A stretch of DNA of 10,278 bases from an uncultured Alphaproteobacteria bacterium (GCA_937900425.1 CALCDT010000295.1:1-10278); one strand, 5' to 3'; positions 1-6,129 are shown, counted from the first letter of the stretch. Numbers and translations: made by a program. The notes: a model not told the origin generated them from the letters alone.

Positions 1-128
1 GCCCGGTGGCGCCGCCGCCGATGCGGTGGGCCGAGGAGACCCCCGCCCCGGCGGCCGACGCCCGCGTCGTCCTGCTCGCCGACCACCGCCGCCGCGCGGC
101 CGGCGACCACCCGAAGGGAGCCGCATGA
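1..128 (+). CDS. C-terminal end of an unidentified protein (partial)
   Basis: An open frame enters from the left edge (first full codon at 3) and stops with TGA at 126-128. The visible 41 residues are rich in Pro, Ala and Arg (a PVAPPP stretch, then RVVLLADHRRR and a basic tail) and resemble a disordered C-terminus. Its stop overlaps the ATG at 125 in an ATGA arrangement, the same coupling used throughout the downstream operon, which supports it being real and co-transcribed. No family can be recognised from this fragment. It is 5'-truncated by the window edge, not necessarily in the genome. Confidence 0.5.
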   Translation, partial: PVAPPPMRWAEETPAPAADARVVLLADHRRRAAGDHPKGAA

Positions 129-229
129 TGCACCCGCTCGACCTCGCCCAGGACATCGCCGCCGCCCTCGCCGCGATCGTCCTCGCGCCCGCCGTCGCCA
201 TCGTCCTGCTCGCCGTCTTCGGCGGGTGA
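125..229 (+). CDS. Small single-pass membrane peptide, 34 aa, hypothetical
   Basis: This short frame starts at ATG 125 (or the adjacent ATG at 128) after GGGAG at 116-120 and ends with TGA at 227-229. A polar start (MMHPLDLAQD) is followed by about 22 uninterrupted hydrophobic residues from residue 11 on (AAALAAIVLAPAVAIVLLAV), a clear transmembrane helix, and only two or three residues after it. It overlaps the upstream stop by 4 bp and lies 40 bp before the clamp gene. Small membrane peptides of this type are common in phage and island operons, but no function can be assigned. The start-site signal and position make it plausible; its size and the very high GC content leave doubt. Confidence 0.45.
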   Translation: MMHPLDLAQDIAAALAAIVLAPAVAIVLLAVFGG

Positions 230-269
230 GGCGATCGACCCCGACACCACCCCCCGAGCCGAGACCGCC

Positions 270-1472
270 ATGCCCCGCCGCCCCCGCGCCGCCTCCGCCC
301 CGAACGCCACCTTTTCCCGCGATCTCGCCGCGCCGGTGGTCGCCCGCGTCCGCAAGGTGACGGCGCGGAAAGACACGATCCCGATCCTCTCGTCGATCCT
401 GGTCGCGAGCGGACCGGAGAAGATCCACTTCGTCGCGACCGACCTCGACCAGATGATCGACGTCGAGATCCCGGCCACGGTCGCCGCGAGTTTTCGGGCC
501 TGCGTCGACGCCAGGATGCTCGAGGCCGCGCTCAAGCGGTTTCCCGAAGACGGCACCGTCTCGCTCACCGAGGAGACCGACGGCGAGGGTGTCGCCGCGC
601 TGCGGCTCGTCTGCGGCCGGGCGCGGGTGCGCCTCGCCGCCCTGCCGGAGGCGGATTTCCCGCGGCTTGACGTCGGCCGCGTCGTCGACCGTTTCGAGAT
701 CGCCGGAACGGTCCTCGCCGACGCGCTGCGCACCGTCGCCCCGGCGATGAGCGACGAGGAGACGCGCTATTACCTCTGCGGCGTCCACATGGCCGAGAAC
801 CGCGACGGCGACCTCGCCTTCGCGGCGACCGACGGTCACCGCCTGCACCGCAAGACGCTCGACATGCCCGAAGACGCCGGCGGCCTCGCCGGCGTCATCA
901 TCCCGCGCGCCACGATCGACGACCTCGCCCCGCTCGCAGGCGAGGCGGGCGAGGCCCCGGTCACGGTCGAGATCGGCGAGACGCTGATGCGCGTCGCAGC
1001 CCCCGGCGCGACGCTGACGACCAAGCTGGTCGACGGCAAGTATCCCGATTACGAGCGGATCATCCCGCCCGTGACCGACGCTTCGCGCACCGTCGTCGTC
1101 GGCACCGACGCGCTCGCCGCCGCCCTCGCCAGCGCCCTCGTCGCCGCCCCGAACAAAGACAGCCGCATGGTGACGCTGCGGTTTTCCGGTGAGACGATCG
1201 ACGTCTCGGCGAGCCGGGGCGACGGCTCGGAAGCCGCCGCCGACCTCGACGCCGCCCTCGACGGCGCGCCGCTGACGATCGGCGTCAACGGCGGCTACCT
1301 GATCGACGCCCTCGACCAGATCCCGGGCGGCACCGCCGACCTCACCCTCGCCGACCCCGAAACGCCGATCCGCGTCAGCGGCGAGCACGCGCAGGGGGTG
1401 ACGATCATCGTGATGCCGATGCGGCTGGGGAAAGAGCCGGAGACGGCGGACAGCGGGGAGGGCAAGGCGTGA
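270..1472 (+). CDS. dnaN: DNA polymerase III subunit beta (sliding clamp), element-borne copy
   Basis: The 400-residue product is a recognisable beta sliding clamp, the ring that tethers polymerases and other repair factors to DNA. Landmarks match E. coli DnaN in order: IPIL at 37-40, TDLD at 57-60, LPEADFP near 127, RYYLCG at 166-171 (usually RYYLNG), ATDGHRL at 186-192, KLVDGKYPDY at 252-261 and the C-terminal VMPMRL at 381-386. The family is normally about 370 residues ending at MPMRL; this one has roughly a dozen extra residues at the front and 14 after MPMRL. The ATG at 270 is the first start in frame; its ribosome site is weak. Its place in an integrase-linked operon, away from any dnaA or recF, indicates an accessory clamp, not the chromosomal gene. 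The family call is firm; its role in the element (replication, repair, or competition with the host clamp) is inference. Confidence 0.93.
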   Translation: MPRRPRAASAPNATFSRDLAAPVVARVRKVTARKDTIPILSSILVASGPEKIHFVATDLDQMIDVEIPATVAASFRACVDARMLEAALKRFPEDGTVSLTEETDGEGVAALRLVCGRARVRLAALPEADFPRLDVGRVVDRFEIAGTVLADALRTVAPAMSDEETRYYLCGVHMAENRDGDLAFAATDGHRLHRKTLDMPEDAGGLAGVIIPRATIDDLAPLAGEAGEAPVTVEIGETLMRVAAPGATLTTKLVDGKYPDYERIIPPVTDASRTVVVGTDALAAALASALVAAPNKDSRMVTLRFSGETIDVSASRGDGSEAAADLDAALDGAPLTIGVNGGYLIDALDQIPGGTADLTLADPETPIRVSGEHAQGVTIIVMPMRLGKEPETADSGEGKA

Positions 1473-1804
1473 CCTCCGCCCTCGCCGCCACCGCCGCCCT
1501 GTCGGCCTCGTCCCGACTGCCGACTGCCGAAGCCCGACCGCCGAGTGTCGTCCACGACCTCGCCGACATCACCCCCGGCACGCCCGTGCGCGTCGCCTGG
1601 TGCGGGCGCGAGGTCGAGGGCGTGGTCGCCGGGCCGGTGCGCCGCATCTGCGACGGCCGCGGCCAAGGCGCCCGCAGCCTCCCCGTCCGCGTCGGCGGCG
1701 CCACCCTCGGCGTCACGAGCGCCGACCTGATCACCCCGGAAATCCGCCCGAAGGGCACCGCCGGCCGCAAGCCGGCGGCGCCAGGGCAAGGCAAGCTGCT
1801 GTGA
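1469..1804 (+). CDS. Hypothetical protein, 111 aa, with a small beta-rich core
   Basis: The gene starts at GTG 1469, overlapping the clamp stop in a GTGA arrangement, with a strong GGAGG at 1457-1461 seven bases upstream. The N-terminal 25 residues are Ala/Ser-rich and low complexity. Residues about 36-92 (PGTPVRVAW... to ...GVTSADLITPE) alternate in a way that suggests a small SH3- or KOW-like beta barrel: a PGxPVRV strand, a GVVAGPVR strand and a final strand reading into SADLITPE. The C-terminus is basic and flexible. I do not recognise a named family. The coupling to dnaN suggests a partner or simply a co-expressed early protein; no motif allows a functional claim. Confidence 0.7.
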   Translation: MTSALAATAALSASSRLPTAEARPPSVVHDLADITPGTPVRVAWCGREVEGVVAGPVRRICDGRGQGARSLPVRVGGATLGVTSADLITPEIRPKGTAGRKPAAPGQGKLL

Positions 1805-1816
1805 GGAGACCCGGCC

Positions 1817-2926
1817 ATGGCCGACAAGACGCACATCGAATGGGCCGATGCGACGTGGAATCCCATCCTCGGCTGCACCCGCGCCTCCGAAGCCTGCCGC
1901 AACTGCTACGCGGAGATCATGGCGTCCCGCTTCAGCGGCCCCGGGCAATGGGGCGAAGGCCTCGCCCGCATCGTCGACACGCCGACCGGAAAGGATCACC
2001 GCTGGACCGGCGAGGTTCGCTTCCGTGAGGACATGCTCGACACTTCGCTCCGTTGGCGGAAGCCGCGGCGCATCTTCGTCTGCTCGACGAGCGACCTGTT
2101 CCAGGAGCGCGTGCCCGACGAGTGGATCGACCGCGTCTTCGCGGTGATGGCGCTCGCCCCGCAGCACACGTTTCAGGTGCTGACCAAGCGGCCGGAGCGG
2201 ATGCGGGACTATCTCCGGACACGGGCCGGCGATTGGATGGTCGTGTGGCCGGACGCTAACCCGCCCGGCAGATTGCGTATCAGCAGGCATGAGCAGCGCC
2301 TTGCGATGCGGGGTGCCGGATGGCCGGATGCAATCCTGCGGCCTTCCTTTCCTCTTGCAAATGTCTGGCTCGGCGTCTCCGTCGAGGATCAGGCCACCGC
2401 CAACGAGCGCGTTCCGCTGTTGCTGGAGACGCCGGCCACCGTGCGGTGGGCGAGCTACGAGCCGGCGCTCGGGCCGGTGGATTGGGACGATATCGTAATC
2501 CCACGATCGGTCGGCGAGGACCATTTCAGCGCTCTTTTCTGCGAAGACCCGGGAGAAGACGCCGAATTCAAGGGAGCCACGCTTGACTGGATCGTCATGG
2601 GCGGAGAAAGCGGCCCCGGCGCCCGCCCGATGCACCCCGATTGGGCGCGGCAGACACGCGACCAGTGCGCGGCGGCGGGCGTACCGTTCCTCTTCAAGCA
2701 GTGGGGGGAGTGGGAAGTTTCGCTTGATCGCAATCGTGATGACCCTGATTGGCGCGCTGACTACAGGCGCGACTATGGTGATGAAGGAAAATCGCGCTGG
2801 CTGAATCTCGCAGGCGGGCGCGGTTTTCACGGCGAGCGCTTCCACGTGATGCGCCGCGTCGGCAAGAAGCACTCCGGCCGCCTGCTCGACGGCGTCTTGC
2901 ATGACGCCTATCCGGAGGCCCGCTGA
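1817..2926 (+). CDS. Phage Gp37/Gp68 family protein (DUF5131), radical-SAM-like
   Basis: The 369-residue product matches the phage Gp37/Gp68 family (DUF5131). It opens with the hallmark THIEWADATWNPILGC, and Cys20, Cys27 and Cys30 form the family's three-cysteine cluster (C-x6-C-x2-C), thought to resemble a radical-SAM iron-sulfur site. Further family blocks are STSDLFQERVPDEW (90-103), VLTKRPERM (121-129), NVWLGVSVEDQ (182-192), SYEPALGPVDW (213-223), VMGGESGPGARPMHPDW (260-276), FLFKQWGEW (291-299) and a C-terminal KKHSGRLLDG (350-359). AGGAG at 1804-1808 sets the ATG at 1817. The substrate is unknown. In other genomes the family is often paired with the three-Cys-motif partner TcmP; none is visible here. 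The stretches around residues 135-178, 224-252 and 300-327 are less GC-rich and look like variable insertions between conserved blocks. Confidence 0.92.
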   Translation: MADKTHIEWADATWNPILGCTRASEACRNCYAEIMASRFSGPGQWGEGLARIVDTPTGKDHRWTGEVRFREDMLDTSLRWRKPRRIFVCSTSDLFQERVPDEWIDRVFAVMALAPQHTFQVLTKRPERMRDYLRTRAGDWMVVWPDANPPGRLRISRHEQRLAMRGAGWPDAILRPSFPLANVWLGVSVEDQATANERVPLLLETPATVRWASYEPALGPVDWDDIVIPRSVGEDHFSALFCEDPGEDAEFKGATLDWIVMGGESGPGARPMHPDWARQTRDQCAAAGVPFLFKQWGEWEVSLDRNRDDPDWRADYRRDYGDEGKSRWLNLAGGRGFHGERFHVMRRVGKKHSGRLLDGVLHDAYPEAR

Positions 2927-3360
2927 TGCGCGCCCTCTCCATCATGCAGCCCTGGGCCTGGCTGATCGTCGCCGGCCTCAAGGACGTCGAAAACCGCACG
3001 TGGTGGACCGCCGTGCGCGGCGAGGTGCTGGTGCACGCCGGCAAGACCGTCGACCGCGACGCAATGGACGCCCTCACGGCCCGCCGCCACCCGGTGACCG
3101 GGCGGCCGTGGCTCGCCCGCGCCCTGCCGGCGGAGTTTGCGCGCGGCGCCATCGTCGGCGCGGTGACGATCACCGACTGCGTCACCGCCAGCCCGAGCGA
3201 GTGGTTCACCGGCCCGCAGGGCTTTTGCCTCGCCCGCCCGGTCCAGTTCCAGCCGCTGCCCTGGCGCGGCCAGCTCGGGTTCTTCGAGATCGACGCCGAC
3301 GCCGTCGCCCAGCTCCGCCCGCTCGGCGAGGCGGCTTTCGGGCAGGGAGGATTGTTCTGA
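2926..3360 (+). CDS. ASCH domain-containing protein
   Basis: This 144-residue protein is almost entirely an ASCH domain, a PUA-like beta-barrel fold linked to RNA or nucleoside binding. It begins RALSIMQPWAWLIVAGLKDV, and the family signature GxKxxExR is intact as G18, K19, E22 and R24, followed by W26-W27. Further typical features are the GEVLVHAGK strand (32-40), the RGAIVGAVTITDC strand (73-85) and the late PWRGQLGFFEID segment (112-123). Some ASCH proteins hydrolyse N4-acetylcytidine; whether this one does cannot be read from the sequence. The start ATG overlaps the stop of the DUF5131 gene (TGATG), with GGAGG at 2914-2918, so the two are translationally coupled. The family call is strong; the function is unknown. 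Confidence 0.9.
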   Translation: MRALSIMQPWAWLIVAGLKDVENRTWWTAVRGEVLVHAGKTVDRDAMDALTARRHPVTGRPWLARALPAEFARGAIVGAVTITDCVTASPSEWFTGPQGFCLARPVQFQPLPWRGQLGFFEIDADAVAQLRPLGEAAFGQGGLF

Positions 3361-3764
3361 TGGACGCGCAGCCGTGCCGGATACAGCTCAGCCGCAAAGC
3401 CGGCTTTCACCTCGCGACCCACTCTCGCCGGCTCAACGGCCTCCCCGTCGTCAACGTCGCGAGGCCGGGGCCATTCGGCAACCCCTTCCGGGTCGGCGAG
3501 CCAGTTGACGTCAAGCAAGCCAAGCGGTGGGGTTGGTGGCCGCTTGGCTTTCCCGACTACGTCGCCTCCGACGCCCAAGCCGCAATGCAGCGGTTCGCCT
3601 ACGTGCTCGCTTTCGACGAGGCGATCCACGCTCACGTCCGGTCATCCCTCGGCGGACGCAATCTCGCATGCTGGTGCGAGGCGGACAGCCCCTGCCACGC
3701 CGACGTCCTGCTGCGCTTTGCTAATTCGCCGTCGCTTCGGAGCCTGTCATGCGATCCCTGCTGA
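3360..3764 (+). CDS. DUF4326 domain-containing protein
   Basis: The 134-residue protein starts at ATG 3360, overlapping the ASCH stop (TGATG), with AGGGAGG at 3344-3350. The frame stays open further upstream, but that extension lies inside the ASCH gene and is not expected to be translated. DUF4326 hallmarks are RIQLSRKAGF (7-16), VNVARPGPFGNPF (31-43, the family's WGNPF-like block) and GGRNLACWCEADSPCHADVL (98-117). In that last block Cys104, Cys106, Cys112 and His113 form a compact cluster that could bind metal or serve catalysis. The domain is short and common in phage and island contexts; its biochemical activity is not established to my knowledge. The last 16 bp overlap the nuclease gene. 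Confidence 0.88.
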   Translation: MDAQPCRIQLSRKAGFHLATHSRRLNGLPVVNVARPGPFGNPFRVGEPVDVKQAKRWGWWPLGFPDYVASDAQAAMQRFAYVLAFDEAIHAHVRSSLGGRNLACWCEADSPCHADVLLRFANSPSLRSLSCDPC

Positions 3765-4141
3765 TCCCGCTCCTCCTCGCCCTCGCCACCCCGGCCGCCG
3801 CCGAGCCGTGGCCGGTCTGCCACCGCGGCCAGCCGAAGGCCGCCTGCGTCGTCGACGGCGACACTCTGTGGCTCGCCGGCGAGAAGATCCGCCTCGTCCG
3901 GATCGACGCCCCGGAGGCGAGCCACCCCCGCTGCCCGGCCGAGCAGGCCCTCGCCGCCCGCGCCACCGCCGCCCTCGCCGAGATCCTCGGCGCCGGCCCG
4001 GTGACGATCGAGCGGCGGGGCGTCGACCGCTACGGCCGGACGCTTGCGACGGTGCGGGCCGGCGGGGCGGACGCGGGCGAGGAGATGATGCGGCGCGGGC
4101 TGGCGCAGGAGTGGCCGGGTGATTGGTGCGGGAGGGAGTGA
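3749..4141 (+). CDS. Secreted thermonuclease family protein (SNase-like)
   Basis: This is a 130-residue staphylococcal-nuclease-type enzyme that should cleave DNA and RNA with calcium. The first 18 residues (MRSLLIPLLLALATPAAA) are a typical signal peptide, so the enzyme is probably exported to the periplasm or medium. The catalytic framework is intact: D38 in VDGDT, R48 and D53 and E56 in IRLVRIDAPE, and R97 in DRYGRTLATV, corresponding to S. aureus D21, R35, D40, E43 and R87. Cys24, Cys33, Cys62 and the C-terminal Cys127 could form disulfides after export. The protein is compact but covers the whole fold. The ATG lies inside the end of the DUF4326 gene (16-bp overlap), with GGAG at 3739-3742. 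An exported nuclease within an integrase-linked operon is somewhat unusual. Confidence 0.88.
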   Translation: MRSLLIPLLLALATPAAAEPWPVCHRGQPKAACVVDGDTLWLAGEKIRLVRIDAPEASHPRCPAEQALAARATAALAEILGAGPVTIERRGVDRYGRTLATVRAGGADAGEEMMRRGLAQEWPGDWCGRE

Positions 4142-4509
4142 TGAGCAAAGAGACGTTGCGCGAACTGCTCGGCGAGACCAGGGCCGAAGGCTTCGAGGGC
4201 TTCGACCAGTTGATCGCCTTCGCCGAAACCCTCGACCTCACACCGGAAGAGCGAATGCGGGCGCGAATGATCCGGCTTTTCGCCGTCGCAGCGGTCGAGG
4301 GGGCGAGCGAGGCCACTGCCGACGGGCGGGATGCCCTCGAAGCCGTCATCGCCTCGGCGATGGCCGCCGGCTACGCGGTGGCGACCTTGATGGTCCAGGT
4401 GCTCGACCGCGAGGGATTCGGTGAGGGCTCCGATCTGCTGATCAAGGAGTTCACGCGCGGACTGCGCTTCGTCGCCGACTACGCCGAGAAGGCAGGAGAG
4501 GACGAATGA
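4141..4509 (+). CDS. Hypothetical helical protein, 122 aa
   Basis: The best start is ATG 4141, which overlaps the nuclease stop (TGATG) and follows GGAGGGAG at 4131-4138. In-frame TTG and GTG codons upstream lie inside the nuclease gene and are less likely. The product is acidic and predicted mostly alpha-helical: MSKETLRELLGETRAEGF, a LTPEERMRARMIRLFAVAAVEGA helix, an Ala-rich helix at about 63-90, and a final amphipathic helix reading LLIKEFTRGLRFVADYAE. There is no signal peptide or metal motif. I do not recognise the family. Like its neighbours it is coupled on both sides, ending in an ATGA overlap with the next gene. Confidence 0.75.
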   Translation: MSKETLRELLGETRAEGFEGFDQLIAFAETLDLTPEERMRARMIRLFAVAAVEGASEATADGRDALEAVIASAMAAGYAVATLMVQVLDREGFGEGSDLLIKEFTRGLRFVADYAEKAGEDE

Positions 4510-4736
4510 AGCTCGCCATCACCCCGACCGACCGCTTCATCCGGATCGAAGGCACCGACCATCGCATCTGGACCGGAGAGGACGAGTCCGGCACCCTCGT
4601 CGAAGTCGCCGTCGCCTACGTCTGCCCGCAGACGCACGACCCCGAGCGCCTCGCCGCCTTCGACCGCGCCCTCCGGGAGATCCCGAAGCTCCGGCAGTCC
4701 GGCGTGATCATCGATTACCGGTATTGCGTGGACTGA
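4506..4736 (+). CDS. Hypothetical small protein, 76 aa
   Basis: The start ATG 4506 overlaps the upstream stop (ATGA), with AGGAG at 4494-4498 seven bases before it. The 76 residues suggest a small alpha/beta fold: two strands at the start (MKLAITPTDRFIRIEG and HRIWTGE), a strand LVEVAVAYVCP, a helix DPERLAAFDRALREIPKL and a last strand SGVIIDYRYCVD. No known family is recognised. Strong ribosome site, operon position and consistent codon use support it being a real gene. Confidence 0.7.
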   Translation: MKLAITPTDRFIRIEGTDHRIWTGEDESGTLVEVAVAYVCPQTHDPERLAAFDRALREIPKLRQSGVIIDYRYCVD

Positions 4737-4739
4737 CCG

Positions 4740-4925
4740 ATGTCTCGCCGCCCCGCCCGCTGCACCGAGGCCGACCTCAAGCGCGCGTGCAAGGCCGTGC
4801 TCGCGGCCGGCGGCGGCCGGGTGGAGCTGCTGCCGGACGGCACGATCGTGCTGGTGCCCGCCGGCGCGGACGAGCCGCCGGACCCGCCGAAGACCATGGA
4901 CGCGCGCCGGGAGATCGTGCTGTGA
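4740..4925 (+). CDS. Small integrase-adjacent hypothetical protein, 61 aa
   Basis: This 61-residue protein starts three bases after the preceding stop without an obvious ribosome site, so translation probably depends on re-initiation. Its layout is a basic N-terminus (MSRRPARCTEAD), a helix (LKRACKAVLAAGGG), then a beta hairpin (RVELLPDGTIVLVP) and a Pro-rich tail. From general knowledge, very similar small proteins (helix plus a RPDG-type hairpin) recur just upstream of integrases in rhizobial and related prophages; their function is undescribed. Its TGA overlaps the integrase GTG (GTGA). A role in controlling integration, such as directionality, is possible but speculative. Confidence 0.7.
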   Translation: MSRRPARCTEADLKRACKAVLAAGGGRVELLPDGTIVLVPAGADEPPDPPKTMDARREIVL

Positions 4926-6013
4926 TCGAGGCCATGCCGCGCCCGCGCCCGCCCCACGTCCACCGCCAGGAGACCCGCCACGGACGGGTCGTCTGGTATT
5001 TCCGGCGAGGCAAGGGGCCGCGCATCCGCCTGCCCGGTCCGCCGGGCAGCGATGGCTTCGACGCGGCTTACGAGGCCGCCCTTCGCGGCGGCGACGTCCG
5101 GCCGCATTCCGCGGCGGGCCGCGGCACGCTGGCGTGGCTGATCGACCGCTACCGCGAAAGCACCGCCTGGGCCGATCTCTCGCTCGCAACCAGGCGCCAG
5201 CGCGAGACCATCCTGCGCCAGGTCGTCGCCTCCGCCGGGGCGGAGCCGGCCACGGCCATCACCCGCGCCGTCGTCGTCGCCGGGCGCGACCGCCGGCGCG
5301 AGACCCCGGCCCAGGCCAGGCACTTCCTCGACACGCTCAAGGGGCTTTTCCGCTGGGCGGCCGAGTCCCAAATCGTCGAGACCGACCCGACCCTCGGCGT
5401 CCGCCCGCCCAAGGCGCCCCGCACCGGGGGCTTCGCCGCGTGGACCGACGACGACGTCGCCGCCTTCACGGCGCGGTGGCCCGTCGGCACGCGCGCCCGC
5501 GTCGCGCTCGACCTGCTGCGCTACACCGGCCTGCGCCGCGGCGACGCCGTCCGCCTCGGCCGCCAGCACCTTCGGGGCGGCGTGTTCCGGCTGGCGACGG
5601 CCAAGACCGGCGCCGTCGTCACCATCACGCTGCTGCCCGCCCTCGAGGCGACGCTCGCCGCCGGCCCGACCGGCGATCTCGCCTACATCTGCGGCGAGCG
5701 CGGCCAGCCGATGACCAAGGAGGCCTTCGGCAATATTTTCCGCGAGTGGTGCGTCGCGGCGGGAGTGACCAAGTCGGCCCACGGCCTGCGCAAGCTCGCG
5801 GCGACGACGATGGCCGAGGCGGGCGCGACGGTGACGGAGCTCGAATCGGTCTTCGGCTGGTCCGGCGGCGGCATGGCCAGCCTCTACACGAGGTCCGCCA
5901 ACCGCGCCAAGGTCGGCCAGACCGCGAGCCGGCTGCTCGCCGGAACACCCGCCGAACATCCTATTCCCTCACCTCATGGACAAATTCCCTCACCTGAAAA
6001 ATTGACGAAGTAA
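4922..6013 (+). CDS. Tyrosine recombinase / phage-type integrase
   Basis: The 363-residue enzyme catalyses site-specific integration and excision of the element. GTG 4922 is the preferred start: it overlaps the previous stop (GTGA) and has GGGAG at 4908-4912. ATG 4934 is the alternative, with GAGG too close. A basic N-terminus (RPPHVHRQE, VWYFRRGKGPRIRLPG) resembles an arm-binding domain; residues about 70-165 form the core-binding helices, and the catalytic domain follows. Catalytic residues are R205 in TGLRRGD, K228 in TAKTG, H287 and R290 in HGLRK, W313 in FGWS (at the usual second His/Trp position) and the nucleophile Y322 in SLYTRS. All are present, so the protein should be active. The last 25 residues are more AT-rich and carry a 12-bp direct repeat. 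It lies 31 bp from the tRNA-Tyr 3' end, its likely target. Confidence 0.95.
   Translation: MIEAMPRPRPPHVHRQETRHGRVVWYFRRGKGPRIRLPGPPGSDGFDAAYEAALRGGDVRPHSAAGRGTLAWLIDRYRESTAWADLSLATRRQRETILRQVVASAGAEPATAITRAVVVAGRDRRRETPAQARHFLDTLKGLFRWAAESQIVETDPTLGVRPPKAPRTGGFAAWTDDDVAAFTARWPVGTRARVALDLLRYTGLRRGDAVRLGRQHLRGGVFRLATAKTGAVVTITLLPALEATLAAGPTGDLAYICGERGQPMTKEAFGNIFREWCVAAGVTKSAHGLRKLAATTMAEAGATVTELESVFGWSGGGMASLYTRSANRAKVGQTASRLLAGTPAEHPIPSPHGQIPSPEKLTK
5963..5995 (+). repeat. Direct repeat ATTCCCTCACCT, two copies
   Basis: ATTCCCTCACCT occurs at 5963-5974 and again at 5984-5995, 21 bp apart start to start, about two helical turns. It lies in the last codons of the integrase, where it encodes a repeated IPSP, and is 50-80 bp from the tRNA end. 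Same-face spacing next to an attachment site fits arm-type binding sites for the integrase or an accessory factor, but this is inference. Confidence 0.6.
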
Positions 6014-6044
6014 ATCAATGCGTTACGAGGCGATAAAAGAAAGA

Positions 6045-6100
6045 TGGTGGGGGAAGTAGGACTCGAACCTACGAAGGCTTAGCCAGCGGATTTACAGTCC
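6045..6100. other. Probable attachment site in the 3' half of tRNA-Tyr
   Basis: The integrase gene points at, and stops 31 bp before, the 3' end of an intact tRNA-Tyr gene, while everything to the left is accessory and everything to the right is chromosomal. Tyrosine recombinases of this type commonly recombine within the 3' part of tRNA genes and restore the tRNA, so the junction should lie between the CCA end (6045) and about the anticodon stem. The exact core cannot be fixed because the other copy is outside the window. Confidence 0.6.
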
Positions 6101-6129
6101 GCCCCCTTTGCCGCTCGGGACATTCCCCC
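6045..6129 (-). tRNA. tRNA-Tyr (anticodon GTA)
   Basis: On the minus strand an 85-nt class II tRNA folds well: acceptor stem GGGGGAA pairs with TTCCCCC, followed by discriminator A and an encoded CCA. The anticodon loop CTGTAAA has GTA at 6095-6093, flanked by GCGGA/TCCGC. A long variable arm and the GTTCGAGTC T-loop are present. The gene is complete, as expected if an integrating element restores it. Confidence 0.97.

Noticed and set aside
1295..2902. Long minus-strand open frame of 535 codons opposite the DUF5131 gene
   Set aside because: It lies antisense to clearly recognised genes (dnaN end, 1469 gene, DUF5131), is low in recognisable motifs and is explained by high GC suppressing stop codons.
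2901..3359. N-terminal extension of the DUF4326 frame
   Set aside because: It runs inside the ASCH gene in another frame, is Arg/Pro-rich without motifs, and the ATG at 3360 has a strong ribosome site and coupling.
4724..4921. Integrase starting upstream of 4922
   Set aside because: The extra residues would be read out of frame through the 61-aa gene, are low complexity, and the GTGA overlap with a ribosome site at 4908-4912 gives a better start.
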